NCBI RefSeq assembly: GCF_008831285.2
Contig: NC_045149.1
Coordinates: 21,392,035 to 21,456,034 of the forward strand
Direction of reading: 5' to 3'
DNA length: 64,000 nucleotides
Source of the DNA: Nymphaea colorata
Taxonomy: Eukaryota > Streptophyta > Magnoliopsida > Nymphaeales > Nymphaeaceae
Both the position numbers and the translations under genes were made by a program. The notes beneath the pieces were generated by a model, which saw only the letters and a program-made list of their open reading frames with translations, searched no databases and was not told the DNA's origin. Below are positions 24,111-36,490 of the stretch, piece after piece (position 1 is the first letter of the stretch; every line of letters starts with the position of its first letter).

Positions 24111-24646
24111 CTGAACTTAAAAATCCTAGCAAATATTCAGAGATCAAAAGAATTCCCTTCAACCAACCTACAGACACAAGCTGAGCACGCCCCCAGCAGG
24201 AACTTTTCAAATGAATCAGGTATCTTCCCCACCAGAAAACAAATTCTCAAACCACAAATCAGACGGCAAGAAACTCAAATACACGAACGCTGAAAAAAAA
24301 AATCACTCGAACACGAAAACCTCAAAGGGGAAAGAATCTCCAGCTGTCACAAGACAGCCTCAAGAAACGCATAAAAAACGCTTGCTTCCCATTCTCTCCA
24401 TTAGCTTCTCCACCCCCAAAGAAGAACAAAGAGATGAAATCAAAACACCCAAGCAGGAGGAAAACTAAGAGAAGAAAACCAAAAGACAAATGGCAACCGA
24501 TGCTGTTCTAGCACACCAACATCACAATTAACCCATAATTCACTCAAATCAAACCCCCCACACTGATTCTACAGCTAAACTGCAACCACCCAATTACCAC
24601 AACAAGTAAAAGAAAAAAAAAAATCTCCACCACCGCCCAAACTTAC
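24111..24646 (-). other. Predicted 5' leader intron of the TPS gene
   Basis: On the - strand a strong acceptor (tttttaagttcag) ends 11 bases before the ATG and a consensus donor gtaagt lies at 24646-24641. Removing these 536 bases leaves a short leader. Leader introns are common in class II TPS genes. The upstream leader exon contains a two-codon ORF (ATG GAG TGA at 24675-24667). Confidence 0.55.
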
Positions 24647-24799
24647 TGCTTAAAAATCAAGCTAGCTCACTCCATAAAATGCAGCCAATGCGGTTAAGCA
24701 AAAATATCTGCAGCAAAGAAAAAGTGGACAGAGGGAAACCCACTAAGGATGATATCAACAAAAGCAAAAGCACTGGTAATGGCGATGCTTAACAAAAGG

Positions 24800-24826
24800 G
24801 AGGAGAGAGAGAGAGAGAGAGAGAGA
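24800..24826. repeat. (GA)n tract in the TPS leader
   Basis: (GA)n on the + strand, read as (CT)n in the TPS transcript. CT-rich leaders are common near plant transcription starts. Confidence 0.85.
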
Positions 24827-24891
24827 AGGCCAAAATGCAACCTCTAGTCAGCTAGGGCGTATAGTTCTCCCTTTGATTTCCTTTTCCTTCT

Positions 24892-24900
24892 AATATATAT
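24892..24900 (-). promoter_or_regulatory. Probable TATA box of the TPS gene
   Basis: TATATATTA on the - strand, about 30 bases before the predicted leader start near 24865 and upstream of the CT-rich leader. The position is plausible but rests on sequence alone. Confidence 0.4.
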
Positions 24901-25499
24901 CCAGTGCTTGTGCCTAGCGTTTGCGCTCTCCTCACTCTTCCTCCCCTTTATCTGGCTGCGAGAAAGAAGAAGAATCATGGTTAAACTTCTAACCATGGTC
25001 AGTAACGGTCCACTTCTCCGCCAACCAGCATGTGCCATGCGCCTCCCCGGGCGCATGATGCTTCCTTGTCCCCTCTGGACAAGATTCTGACCATGGTTGG
25101 CGAATCTGGTCCGTGGTGCTCCCATGGTTGGCCTGGCCCCCGCCCCTGCTTCCCGGATTTAATGGCCGCGTTGCAGCGTGAGCCGCACCAGGACTAAGTT
25201 GGGTCTCACTATTTATGGTGCGATAACAAAAAGGACGTTGGCTGCTAGGCGACATGCTCATGGCGATGGTGCTCCCCCACTGCTTTCTTAGGTTCTCTAA
25301 GCTCATAAAAAAGCTTGTCCCCTTTCTGTTGAGGCATGTGCTTGAGCATGCCACAGAGGCCCTGCCTGGCCCTTTTCTAGAATGCGACTGAGTTCGTGAA
25401 ATCGAGGGCATTTCTGGTCTTATGTCATGAACTTGGTTTTTCTCACTAATAAAGAAAACTCAGTAGGGGTTCCTTTTTTTTGGGTTGTGTTCCCGTTAG
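24901..25499 (-). promoter_or_regulatory. TPS upstream region
   Basis: GC-richer DNA (24960-25400) directly upstream of the TPS gene. Overlapping - strand frames of 93 and 140 residues have no motif. A palindromic motif pair aaccatgg / ccatggtt recurs at 24992, 25091 and 25119. It is best read as promoter or remnant repeat. Confidence 0.3.
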
Positions 25500-25725
25500 G
25501 ACTGCACACCAAGTCAAGCCAGCTCAAGCTGGATTCAAACTTGCTCATCAAAACTCAACTTGTTCATAAATGACTCTAGCTCGAGATCAAACTTAAACGA
25601 GTTGAGTTCGAGTCGTAAAACTTCGACTTGTTTAAATTGAACTTGGCTCGACTCCATAATGAATGCTGAAATATAACAAGAGAATGGTTAGACGAGTAGC
25701 AACTAAACGAGCTTAACAAGTATAA
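25500..25725. mobile_element. GAGCTC/TCGAG-rich repeat, copy 3 (partial)
   Basis: Opens with ggactgcacaccaagtcaag, close to the left end of copy 2, followed by gccagctcaagctgg and gagttcgagtcg words. It lacks a clear right end, so it is probably truncated. Confidence 0.45.
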
Positions 25726-26600
25726 ATTACCACACGATAGTATCAGATTTGTTAATCACGTATTCCCCACCCATTTTATATTGCGGTACCATAAATTTGG
25801 GGTTAAGGGGTACTACTATAAGAAAGCTTATATTTGAGAGGCACCAATATGCAATAAACTAAATTAAAGATCGGTAGTAGTGTGTAAAGAAAAATAAATT
25901 ATATGGGTCCGTAGGGCATTGCCCATTTTACGTTATTAAATCACTCAATTATAAAGTTTTTCTAATTTAACTTTTAGCTGAAAATTTGACGGAGTATGAA
26001 CATTTCACATAAAAAGTAAAGCTCTTTCTGCATATAAATAAATTTAGAGTCATAATAATATGAGGTTAGCACATTATAATGAAATTTTTGATGGGCTGGC
26101 GTGGGCCAAGTAGCTCCGCTACTACAATCTTTCTACTGCGTCCGATAGCGACTCAATAATTGCTGAAACATCCATGAGGCTTTGCTAAGAGACACCATTA
26201 ATGTGAAACACATGATGTTATAGGGAAGAAATTGAGTCTCGTTGCTTTTTCTTATTGCCCTACTCTCTTGGAGGATGCTCGATTCAATTAGCAGGTCGTA
26301 TTTCATTGTCAACTTTTCTAGAACTATTTGCCTTTAATTTTAGAGGTTGGCAAGTTAAAAATTTTCACTTTAACTAGCTGTCTAAGTTAGAAGGTCATAT
26401 ATGTCCCGCATCTTAGGGTTGATTGATGTTAAAAATGTATAGTTGGCAAACTCGCCGATCCGAGTCGTGAGTTGCCCGAGTTGCATGGGATTGTCTACTT
26501 ACTAGATAACGAGTCAGGGTCCGCAGAGCCCGACGACTAATTACATGTTTTGATTTTGTTACACAATATTGCTGAAGACTGAAGTTTGTTATTTTTTGAA
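25726..26600. other. Intergenic DNA with repeat fragments
   Basis: No gene. A fragment at 25795-25930 (gaggcaccaatatgcaataaac, gggtccgtagggcattgccc) resembles one at 30110-30240 (taggcactaatatgtaataaa). Text at 26435-26535 (cgccgatccgagtcgtgagt) is repeat-like. Confidence 0.4.
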
Positions 26601-26752
26601 TTATAAAATATCATAAATTTTACTAAATATGTACAAATACTCATATTACAGGGCAGGAGCTATGGCCCTCATGGCATTATAAAATATCATAAATTTTACT
26701 AAATATACACAAATACTTATACTACATGGCAAGGGCTATGACCCCCATGACC
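26601..26752. repeat. 76-bp direct tandem duplication
   Basis: Two copies, 26601-26676 and 26677-26752, each starting ttataaaatatcataaattt and ending around ggcaggagctatggccctcatgg or its variant. They differ at a handful of positions, so the duplication is fairly recent. Confidence 0.85.
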
Positions 26753-28045
26753 TTTTTTAAGGAAAAAAGAAAAACTTATTGTAATTTTCAAAGAGTTTAA
26801 TTTGATCCATATAAATTTTGAGAAATATGGTTCGCCTCCTACCAAAATTTTGAAAAATATATTTTAGTCCCGCCCCCAAGAAAAAGATATTATTAGCTCC
26901 CCCTAGCTTAACTTTTGGCAGAATGACAGAACCAGACTCAAGTATCAAGTTTTTTTCATCTCAGAATCTACTTTACATGATTTTGTGAAGCAGTTAAATA
27001 TAGAATATCTAAACACTCATGGGCGTTATTTCTTTGAAAATTAAACACATTCCCTTGTGGATTTCATTTTCCTAAGAAAGCAACATGGATATATCAATAA
27101 ATTGACCTTCTTTGGCTGCACTTTCATTCCTCACTGGACATAAATGCTCTTCTGTCTTTTGTGAGAATTCCATTCCCCCTACCAATTTTATGCCCGGAAC
27201 AAGTTTCCACCAAGCGTGATACCAATGAGTAAGATAAGAGATTGCAAATGGATCTGATTCAGAGTCCTTAAATGTGTCAGAAGCCGAGAAAATGACAAAA
27301 CCTTCATCTTATTAGATCCAAACTGTTTGCAGCCGATGATATTAGCATTTAAATCGATGATATTAGCATTTAAATCTGTCAGATGTGGATGTTGCTGAGA
27401 GAACACTAATGGTTTATGGTGCTTTGACAGTTTTTAATACTTTTAGCAATGGTTCACTATGTTATCAATGACAATACTTAATTTTTAGTTGTCTGGCAAC
27501 ATTTATCATTTGATATATTTCAATTCACCATCATCATCAGTTGATCTGATCCCATGACTAATTAAGGATGCCTCATGTCATGTTTGAATCATTTTTTGTA
27601 TATTTAATTTTTCTCATTTTTAAATATTTTTTTACGACTTTTTATCTTCTTAAAATATTTTTTTTTGACCCCACCTTAACTAACTTAAAAAAAATTGCAT
27701 TAGAAAAATAAAAAATTGTTAGTTGTGCAATATATTTTTTTTTATTTAGGTTCAGTTTGGCCTTACTCAGATCCAAAGTTGAACTATTTGGCCCACCATA
27801 GAACAAAATCCTGGCTCCGTACTGATTACGAGTCTTTCTTTTATCAAGTCCCAATGAAATTGCATCGCAGATCCAAATTCCATATTCATAACTGAATCTG
27901 ATATTGTTTATAACATCCAAACAGATGCTTCCAAACTTTTAGATCAATAACGTCCGACTCAAATGTGCACCATAGATTTCACGTGGGTTTTCTCCAAAAA
28001 CCAACGAGTCTCTCACTTTTGTCCCTTCGACTTGAAGCTATCCTA
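26753..28045. other. Intergenic DNA with repeat remnants
   Basis: No gene recognised. The - strand frames at 26757-26948 and 27642-27920 contain words (aaaattttggcaggag-like, gagccaggattttgttc) known from the ends of small plant transposons. A 17-bp direct repeat, gatgatattagcattta, occurs at 27336 and 27357. Confidence 0.35.
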
Positions 28046-28260
28046 ACCAGTGTTGTAAAAATCGGTTGGTAGATCAAATAGGCAGCACTGCTGAGTGCTG
28101 ATCCGATAAATTCGCCAAAAATGCATAAATTTTTTATTTTTTTAATAAAAAATAACCGAAAATTATGTAAAAAATTAATCTGAAATAAATTTTGGATATT
28201 TTAAAAATAATAAAAATCTGAATCATTTAGATACCAGCCGCCTAGTTCTTCATACAACTT
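28046..28260. mobile_element. Possible hAT-like element fragment starting cagtgttgtaaaaa
   Basis: cagtgttgtaaaaatcgg is followed by AT-rich DNA and a motif tagataccagccgcctagtt, ending near cttcatacaact, which weakly mirrors the start. A related terminus (ttttttataacactg) lies at 33880-33894 in the opposite orientation. The assignment is tentative. Confidence 0.3.
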
Positions 28261-29502
28261 ATTGAAAGGGAAAAAAAAAAAACCAACGTTTATCTTCATG
28301 CAGCAGAAAAAGATTCCTTACCTGTAGATTTGTCCATCTCTCTCTAAACAAGGAAGAAAAAGTTGGCAGGAGGAAAGGAAACAGAGATGATGACCTTCAC
28401 CTCTCTATTAGCCATGTTCTTAGCCTTCATCTCCACTCCATCACTCCATCCACACTGGCTATCGGCGTGGCGCCATCATCATAGACCAAGTTATTTGTTA
28501 ACGCATTCTACCTCCAATTACCTGATGCCACAAGGCAAGCTCTCTCGCATGGTATTCGGGGATTGTAATATTTTATCGTCGCAGATAAATTACCGTAACA
28601 CTCAAATCGCCCTCTTATCATCGTAAATTTAATAAATTGAAAAGGAAGTGAGTCATCGCTAAAAACTTGGTGAATTTTTCTGGATGGTGCATAATTGGAA
28701 GCAGTAACATGTTACTAGACAAACTTCTGTATGGGTATCTGAAAAGAAGGTGATTGTTCTTAGTCTACTGTCATTACTACTGAAGCAACTGAAAAACTTG
28801 CAGAGGAGCTTTTCACACTCATATGGTATTATGGAGGCTTAGTTTTACTTTTTCTCTTGTCATTACTACTATGACTGACTTTTGATACAAACTGTGAGTC
28901 TGCGTGGAGCCATCAATACGCTATAATGGTCGATAGATTTGATCCTGCAAATGGTTTACACGGTCACTGCGGCTACGTGCATGGGAAAGCGCTTCTCTGC
29001 CCACAAGGAAACTTCGCTTCGTGAACCTGTGGGACATTGTTTTCTCTATATCTTATATATCGAAGTCATGCATCGACTCCTTGTTTCTATATTATGTATT
29101 CTCTAAAGATCATGCATTCTACTGGTTCAATACTAATTTGACGCGTTACCTCTTTGTTTGTGCTTAGAATTTCAATAAATTTTTTATGCTAGAGCTAGAA
29201 ATCAAAGAAAATCTATTCCAATATATAGAGTTAGAATGTACGCATGACATGCATGAAGTAGGTTGTGTTATATATATATATATATATATATGAACAATGA
29301 CTCTAATTATCTAAAATTTTCAATCAATTAAGACCGTCAATCTAAAGCAGATGAAGAGTTCAGAGAAAAATAAGAAAAAAAACTGCAAACTAAACATTAG
29401 AACATAAAAATGCTTATCATTTTTTTTCTTAACCATCAATAATGTTGGATGGAACGATACAGATAGATGATTGAGTGATTTAAAAAAGTTAAAGTCATTA
29501 TT

Positions 29503-29547
<45 letters not shown>

Positions 29548-32500
29548 CTTGCAGCACGTGTCCGCAGCACGTGTCCACATAGTATATGTGTATATTTTGT
29601 TTTGTATAAGGGTAGTGAAACAAACTTTTAATGGGCAGCCCTTTCTGCTATGCTCTATTTTTTTCATTCAGAAATCATAACAGGTTAAAACTCAGTAAGA
29701 ACAAGAAAGCATGAAGTATGGCTTGAATTTTATGACACGATTCACCTAACTTGTTGATTTTTTTAGTATCATTGTAAAATCCAATCTCCAGAACAAACTT
29801 TTGTGACATTATTTAAAAAAAAAAATATGTAAGAGAAGGCAACTAGGAATTTAGTTCTAGCTGCGAGCTCAGGCCTAACGTTCAAAGATTACTTTTAAAC
29901 CCAATTTTTTATATACAATTCTCAATTGAACCTTCTAAGAAAAAGAAAAACCTAAAAAGCACAAATCTGCACGGAACTAGATGGGTGAGTGAGTGCTCAT
30001 TTGGAACAACGAATCTAGCGTGACGAAGAGGACATTGAAGTGTAAAGAAGCTGGAGCAGTGGAACAGGCAACCAATGCTCAGTGGTTGAGCTAGAAATTA
30101 ATTTGTAGATGAAGAACACTAATATAATAAATCTTAGATTTAATAGGCACTAATATGTAATAAATTAAATCATGTAAAGTGACTAATATGTAAATAAAAT
30201 AAATTATGTGAGTCCTTATAGGCAGCTGCATACACAAGCACACACCTAACTCCTCCAATAAAGTTAGGGCATAGCTGATTGAACCAACCAATGATACGAA
30301 GCCACACAGCCACTGATTCGATTAGGTTTGGGATTTTATGTCATCGGACGAGCGACAAAGTCTCTTGTCCCGGAACGGCAAAAAACAAAAAGAAAGTAAC
30401 ATGCAGAAGAAAAATATAGTTTCATGATATTTAGCATTTAACATTTTTAATTTAATATGTAAGGTTTAAGAAGGTAATGTCAGAATATTTATCATTACAA
30501 CATTAAACTATAGTGTTAGACCATTTATTTCTTAAATTTATTATTAATACTGGCTGGTATTCAATATTCATGAAGACTCTTCCCATTGGCCGAGGTCCGG
30601 TCACAAGGCTTAGCGAATCATTGTTTGGCAAACGTGGGATTCCAAATCCCCTGAAAGATTTACAGCAAAGCAAATCTCCATGGCTGTTACCGCAAGCTAG
30701 CATCTCAATTCATTGTCAGCCACATCGAATGCAGACGCCGTTTCTCTTCAATAAAAGCAAGTGAAGAAGAAGGCCAACCGTCCATTAAAGAAACTCAAAG
30801 AAAACGTGGCCCGTGGCCAAGTGGTTTTACTCCATCCAATGGCCAAGGGAAAATGGCCCCTCACCCCACAAAGGATGCAGGTAGGCTTTCACCAGACAGA
30901 TGTTTCTTGTCTCCGTCTTCCCATGTTGACATAATTTCCTTTATGAACTCCTGCAAGCCATGATTGCTACATAGAAGCTCACTGCTCTGTCCCTTTCCGT
31001 CAAACACTTGATAGAAAAGGGTTGCTGAAGATTCTGTATATGCTGATTAACAACTGACGGCAGAATGGCATGCAGTATCAATGCCATAAATCAACCAGAA
31101 AGAAGAAGAAAACTTGTTGGTTTCCTTCAACATGGTGAAAGAAACTGAAGCATCTATAGTGGCATGCCTTCAACTTAGTGAATCTTTCTGGGCCTTTGGT
31201 TGTTGGGTCAGAGTAGCTGCTGATGCAGATACCTTGGTATACTTCATCCACCCTCTGCAGCCATAACATTTAGGCAGAGAAGCATTTGATAGACCGGAGG
31301 TGCCATGTGCCATGCATTTTGGCACATCCGGCGGCTCTTATTGCTGATCAAGCGGACTATCAGTCATGTCCTTGAACAAAACTGTGACCATGTCATAATG
31401 AATTGAAAAGCCAAGTGCATCATGGCCTTTTGGTAGAAGAAGAATAGTGCAACCTCATCCCCACTCATCAATTATTGAGCAAAAAGAATGGTCATTATCT
31501 GCCCACTGCAAAGTGGAAGGACTTTTTTTTGTCTGGATTTGTACAGTGGGAGACAGGTTTCCATAACCAATCAAAGAAATTGCAGTGGTTACTTGCCATA
31601 ATCTTGCCCTAAGATGATACAAATTTAGAGAAATGATGTCGGTCATTCGATGCAAACCCGAATAAAAGAAAGAATGCTAAGAGACAAGTTCTGATTAATT
31701 GGGACCGTCGAGAAATTAGATGGGGCCGATATTGCGGCCTGAATTGATAATCTGTTGCAATCCACAGTGTTTTTCTGATTACATTTTTGACAGTCAATCG
31801 ATGGATAAGCCTCAATTATTTGCTCCTGCTTTCATTACAGCCGACAGATATTTTCCAAGAACTAGTAAAGGAGTTGCATTATTGAACTAGTGACACCAAT
31901 TGATGCTTTTCTTTCTGTTACCTAAAAAGTAGCTAATTCAACTTCATCCGCTCAAACTGTTGATTTCAACTAATGAGAAGTTTTCACTCAAGAACCATCG
32001 GCAGATAAGGCAAATGAAATTGGAGAATGAGATTTCTCAAGCTAATCCATGTTAGTGTCATCTGAACAGAATGGGGAAGATATATTCTGCAGTCATCCAA
32101 CTACAGTAGCTACTAAAGTGGCATCTCTTTATATTGTGCTTACTCTTTTAACCATGCAAGTGAGTGCATTAGATATTGAAATTTTGTCTCCAAACAGAAG
32201 AAAGAAAGAGAAACTGAGGAACCCACAATGAAGACTCCACTTGTCTCGTAAGGGTCACCAAGAGAAAAAATCTAGTTGACAGGACATCACAAGTTAAACG
32301 TCCCCATCGAAATCTCTTCTACGCAGGGTCAATCACACTTGGTGTAATCTTGAGTGGGTAGGGCAAATTTAGAAGGTTTTACCGGTGCTGTCAGTACGAC
32401 TCTCCATTTTGACAAGTTATAAAGAAGGTTTAATATTTCAGCAACACTGATTGTTGGCATGGCTTGGTGTTAGCAACACATAGTTTGCCACTTCACTGAA

Positions 32501-33315
32501 GCACCATTTGCCACTTCTTGTCATTCTGTTTCCATGTTCAATAATCTATGAATTCATAATTGCATTACAATTGTCCAATCTGCTATCAGAAACCTTGGCT
32601 TAAGATAATAGATGTTGATTTATGGATTGTCGATGTGCAGTTGCTTTGTCTTCATGAAAAGACCAAACTTTCAGACTTGTGTTACTTGAAAAAAAAAAAA
32701 TTTCATAATGATCCATAGCGGTAGTACTGTAATAGTGGTAATAATTTCTACTTATCAAAACAGAAAGTTTTAAAACACCAACTTGTTTCAGCCACCTGCA
32801 GAAAAGGTGAGGTCACCACAAACAGAACAGTGGAAGGGGAAAAGGGACAGTGAGCCCACCATTCAAAGAGGTACAGACCGCTGGTTGGTAGAAAACTGTC
32901 GGTGTTTCCTAGAACCTTTTCCTTCATTTTCACATAAAGACTGAAGAGATAAGATCATCTCATCTTCTTTCACTCTGCCAAAAAAGTAAACTAACACCTA
33001 CGCTGCTTTTTTCAGAGACCAAAACAGAAGTACACAACTATTTTGGAGAAAAGAAAAAACTTGTGCGGGGTTTTGGAATTTGTTTATTTTGTTATTAAAA
33101 GGGGATCTAGAAGAAGAAAAAATCTCACAAGGAGCAGGGACTCTGTGGGCTGATCATCTTGACAAGGCAAACATGTGGACAGTGGGAATTCAAAGAGCCA
33201 GTGCCTTTATGATTCAGGTGATATAAAGTGGATCAAATGTAACTAGTGGACCATTTTCTTGGTGGTGTCTCCACTCTCTAACTCATTCAGAGCATGGTGC
33301 TGTCCATTTGGAAAG

Positions 33316-33352
<37 letters not shown>

Positions 33353-34480
33353 AGTTATTGTATCACTACACTAGTAGGTGAGGCAATACACTCATCAGTC
33401 ATCAGCCATCAGCCATCAAACCTATAAATTAAAGCGGCCTATGGTAAAGTGATACTTTCAATGAACAGTGCTAGCTTCGTTGAGGAACTAAAAGAAGGAT
33501 AAAAGGAATCTTGTAACAAACAAGATAATAAAAATGCCAATATTGCTTATGAGTGGAATGCAAGTGGGTCTGGTTAACGTGTTTTTGTCACATGGATACG
33601 CTTAAAAGGACACGAGATGCATTATTTCTCCTCCTTATTCTTCATCGAGATGAACAGAATCAGGTAGAATTGGCCTGAATGCTTCGATTCCAGTAGACAT
33701 GGCCTATTCAAGACTGCCACGTGTCAAATTTTCATTAATTTCTAAATGAATTTATAAATTTTTTTATTTTTTTTAATTGACATACATATCTCTTTTTTTA
33801 GAAGGCTTTTATAATACCTTTGATCGACTCAGAACCGATTCAGTTGAATTACTTACTGTTAAATTGGTTCACAAACTGTTTTTTATAACACTGATTACTC
33901 CAAGGAAAGAGATAGAGTTGTTTATGTTTGTATTTGTATATATATGGATGTATATATGTAGGTACGCATGTATTTATTTATGTGTTTAGGTATGTATATG
34001 TCAACTTTTACTTTGCTTCTTAGCCCACCTCCCAATCGTGGCCAATGTTTTTCCAGATGCAATCGTATACATTGAACTAAAACATCCAGATTTGTACAAT
34101 TCAAAAGATTTATGGAAATTAGATGTGTAAATAAAAATTTTATAATGTTTGTAAAATTCTCAACCTTCTCAGCTCATCACATTCAACTTGAACATCAGAT
34201 TCCCATGTTTCTTATTGTTGCATTTTAATATATTCTTCTTTTATTTTCATACTCTTTCTCTCGTCTTAGAGAGAGAGAGAGAATGTAGGTTTTGTTATAC
34301 AAAAGGCGACAAAATTGACGGTAGAAGTAGGTTTGATCCGATGCATTCAGTTTACATCTTTCAAAGCTTCCTTCCACCAATTGCACGCCATCGGTGGCCA
34401 TTAGAAATCTACCGGCATTAACGGGATCATATTTGGGATTTTAAAGAAATGAGAGAGAACAACAACAAAAATTTTAGCCT
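28261..34480. other. Long intergenic stretch without supported genes
   Basis: Short frames (for example 87 residues at 28363-28626 and 83 at 30513-30764) show no motif. It contains (TA)n runs at 29271-29291, 29505-29544 and 33335-33352, a doubled gcagcacgtgtcc at 29552-29578, and the 30110-30240 fragment related to 25.8 kb. No exon sets with compatible splice sites were found, though a weakly conserved or non-coding gene cannot be excluded. Confidence 0.4.
29505..29544. repeat. (AT)n microsatellite
   Basis: About 20 AT units. Immediately after it, gcagcacgtgtcc is repeated twice in tandem. Confidence 0.95.
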
Positions 34481-34481
34481 C

Positions 34482-34785
34482 CATTTGATGCATAGGAAAA
34501 AAACTGTTTATCGTGAGAATTTTAACTGCCTGCTTTGTCACACACAGGGAATTTTATCCTGTGTTTTTCACTGAATTTGAAAAAAAATCTCTCACCAAAA
34601 AGTGAACCTCTCTAGGTCCGACTTTTCTCCACAGCAATCGTTTATTCAATTTTATCCTGTGTTTTTCATTGAATTTGGAAAAAATTCTCCCGCCAAAAAG
34701 TCGGACCTCTCTAGGTCTGACTTTTTTCCACGGTAATTTTTTCTTGAAAATTTTACTGTCTTGTGCATCAAACGTTACGTTACTG
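34482..34785. mobile_element. MITE-like element with internal 98-bp duplication
   Basis: Left end catttgatgcatagg mirrors the right end cttgtgcatcaaacg. Inside, a 98-bp unit occurs twice (34551-34648, 34649-34745) starting attttatcctgtgtttttca. The second unit contains an inverted repeat, aaaagtcggacc / ggtctgactttt, around a 6-base loop. It is non-coding. Confidence 0.5.
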
Positions 34786-35555
34786 AAACCACATTCCATT
34801 AAATAATAAACCTAGTAGCATTTTACATGTTCCCATACAACTTTTGCTGAATTCCTCATTGAATATCAAGGTTCAAAAGTCCTCATTTGAAACTTCCATT
34901 TGCTTTTGGGGTCATAACAACAAACTCTTCAACTTAAGTACCACGTTTCACCATTTAAAGCTGAGATGTATGGTGCACATGAAAGTCGTAGTAGACATCC
35001 CTACCCGACCAGCTACTCTATGTCTCTTAAAACACTAAAAATTAATTACTCAAAGTTCTAAAAATGAAAAATCAATAAGATACACTACTTCCAACAATTT
35101 TAACTTTTGTGTGGTTAAACCGTTTGCAAATCTATAGATATTACTACGTTTAACCATCAAAGATTAAAAAAAGATCTCAAAAATATATAACTTTATATAT
35201 TGTCTTTGCATAATAGTTTAAATAACAAAATATTGTCTTATTTTTTTGGTTAAGAAATGTCATTTCCTCGTTGGCCATCCACGTAACTTCATTTGATCGT
35301 AACAATGCCAAACAATGAAGTATTATTTGCTAGTTTTTTCATTTATTTCTTATGCAAATGGTACGATATGATGAACAAATTATGCTTATGATTGATGACA
35401 AAGAAAAAAATGAACAGTTAAGATCATGGAACTCTTTCAGAAAGTAAGAACAGCGATCATAAATTAAAATCAAGCCTATACAATAACTCAGCTATGTGCT
35501 CCAACCAAAATAGCATGGGCCCCTTGAAATCGCAAAAGATGCTCCAAATCACAAA
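34786..35555. other. Intergenic DNA, no gene seen
   Basis: AT-rich DNA with no recognised coding sequence or clear repeat. Confidence 0.4.
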
Positions 35556-35615
35556 GGGAGAGGTGGCGAAGTTGGCTAGCGCGTAGCTCTCATGCCTCCA
35601 AATTAAATCCAATTA
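35556..35615 (+). pseudogene. tRNA-Met(CAT)-like 5' half, possible SINE head
   Basis: ggtggcgaagttggctagcg followed by cgtagctctcat closely follows the D-arm and anticodon region of plant elongator tRNA-Met, including the polymerase III A-box region (tggctagcgcg) and a CAT anticodon position. Similarity fades after about 35610 (aaattaaatcc), and no T-arm or intact acceptor stem follows. This fits a tRNA fragment or the head of a tRNA-derived SINE, not a working tRNA gene. Confidence 0.5.
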
Positions 35616-35706
35616 TTGGAGGCAATGAAGGGACGTATGTAGCCTTTAGCTTCCTCTCATCACTTAGGCCGACCAAGGTGGTGAAGCGGGATTGAATGCT
35701 AGGGGG

Positions 35707-35857
35707 AGTGGCGGAGCCAGGTTTTTTTTTTTTTGGTTGTTAGTACTCAAGTGAGTCTGATGTGGGTGTCTCATGTAATTTTGAAGTCATAACAATTTGA
35801 ATTTTGAATCTCTTATAAAACTTTTGATGAGTTGTGCCCCCATGTATCTCTGCCACT
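35707..35857. mobile_element. hAT-like MITE with agtggcggag termini
   Basis: A 151-bp element from agtggcggagccagg to ctctgccact; the ends are inverted repeats of 10 bp with one mismatch. The AGTGGCGGAG terminus is a familiar form in plant MITEs. A clean target duplication was not seen. Confidence 0.6.
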
Positions 35858-35870
35858 GGTTTGAGGGTAG

Positions 35871-36490
35871 GGGTGAACACGAGCTGAGCTGAGTCGAACC
35901 CGAGTTCAGTCCGCTTGAACTCAGCTCCACTAATAAAACATCGAGCTCAACTCAGCTCGAGCTCTAGAATAGTTGGATGGAAGCGGCTTGAGCTCGAGCT
36001 CGACTCGATTAAGGCTCGACAAACTCGTTTGAATATAATTGATATTCATTGTTGCGTGTTGAACACGAGCTCAACTCGATTAAGACTCGAAAAACTCGTT
36101 TGAAGAGAATTGATATTCATCGTTACGTGTTGAGCTTGAGCTCGACTAGATTAAGGCTTGAAAAACTCGTTTGAATAGAATTAATACTCGTTGTTACATG
36201 TTGAGCTCGAGCTCAACTCGATTAAGGCTCAACAAACATGTTTGAATAGAATTGATATTCATCATTATGTGTTGAGCTCGAGGTTGATTCACTTAAGGCT
36301 CAACAAACTCCATTAAGGCTCGAGCTCGACTCAGCAATTGCGTGTTGAACTTGAACTTAACTCGATTACTTGAACAAGTCGATTCTTGAACTCGAGCTCG
36401 AATCATGAAGCAAATGACTCGATTTGAACTCGTTCACAAGCCGAGCTTTAGCGAGTCAAGCTCGAGTATCTCGACTAGTTATTCATCCCT
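35871..36490. mobile_element. GAGCTC/TCGAG-rich repeat, copy 4
   Basis: The largest copy. Left end aggggtgaacacgagc, right end gactagttattcatccct; the tips (agggrtgaa) are inverted repeats. It contains the 71-bp minisatellite at 36007-36361. No transposase. Confidence 0.6.
36007..36361. repeat. 71-bp minisatellite, five copies
   Basis: The word ttaaggct (or ttaagact) recurs at 36009, 36080, 36151, 36222 and 36293, an exact 71-bp period. Each unit carries gctcaactcgattaaggctc, then aaactcgtttgaat, then gaattgatattcat and a gttgagctcgag-like end. Units differ by a few substitutions. Confidence 0.9.

Noticed and set aside
24100-24210. In-frame extension upstream of the TPS ATG
   Set aside because: It begins with TTG, not ATG, and most of it lies in the predicted leader intron. 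Class II proteins start at MVSRSYSNL.
36007-36361. CRISPR-like reading of the regular 71-bp array
   Set aside because: The units are contiguous with no unique spacers, the host is a plant, and the array is a minisatellite.
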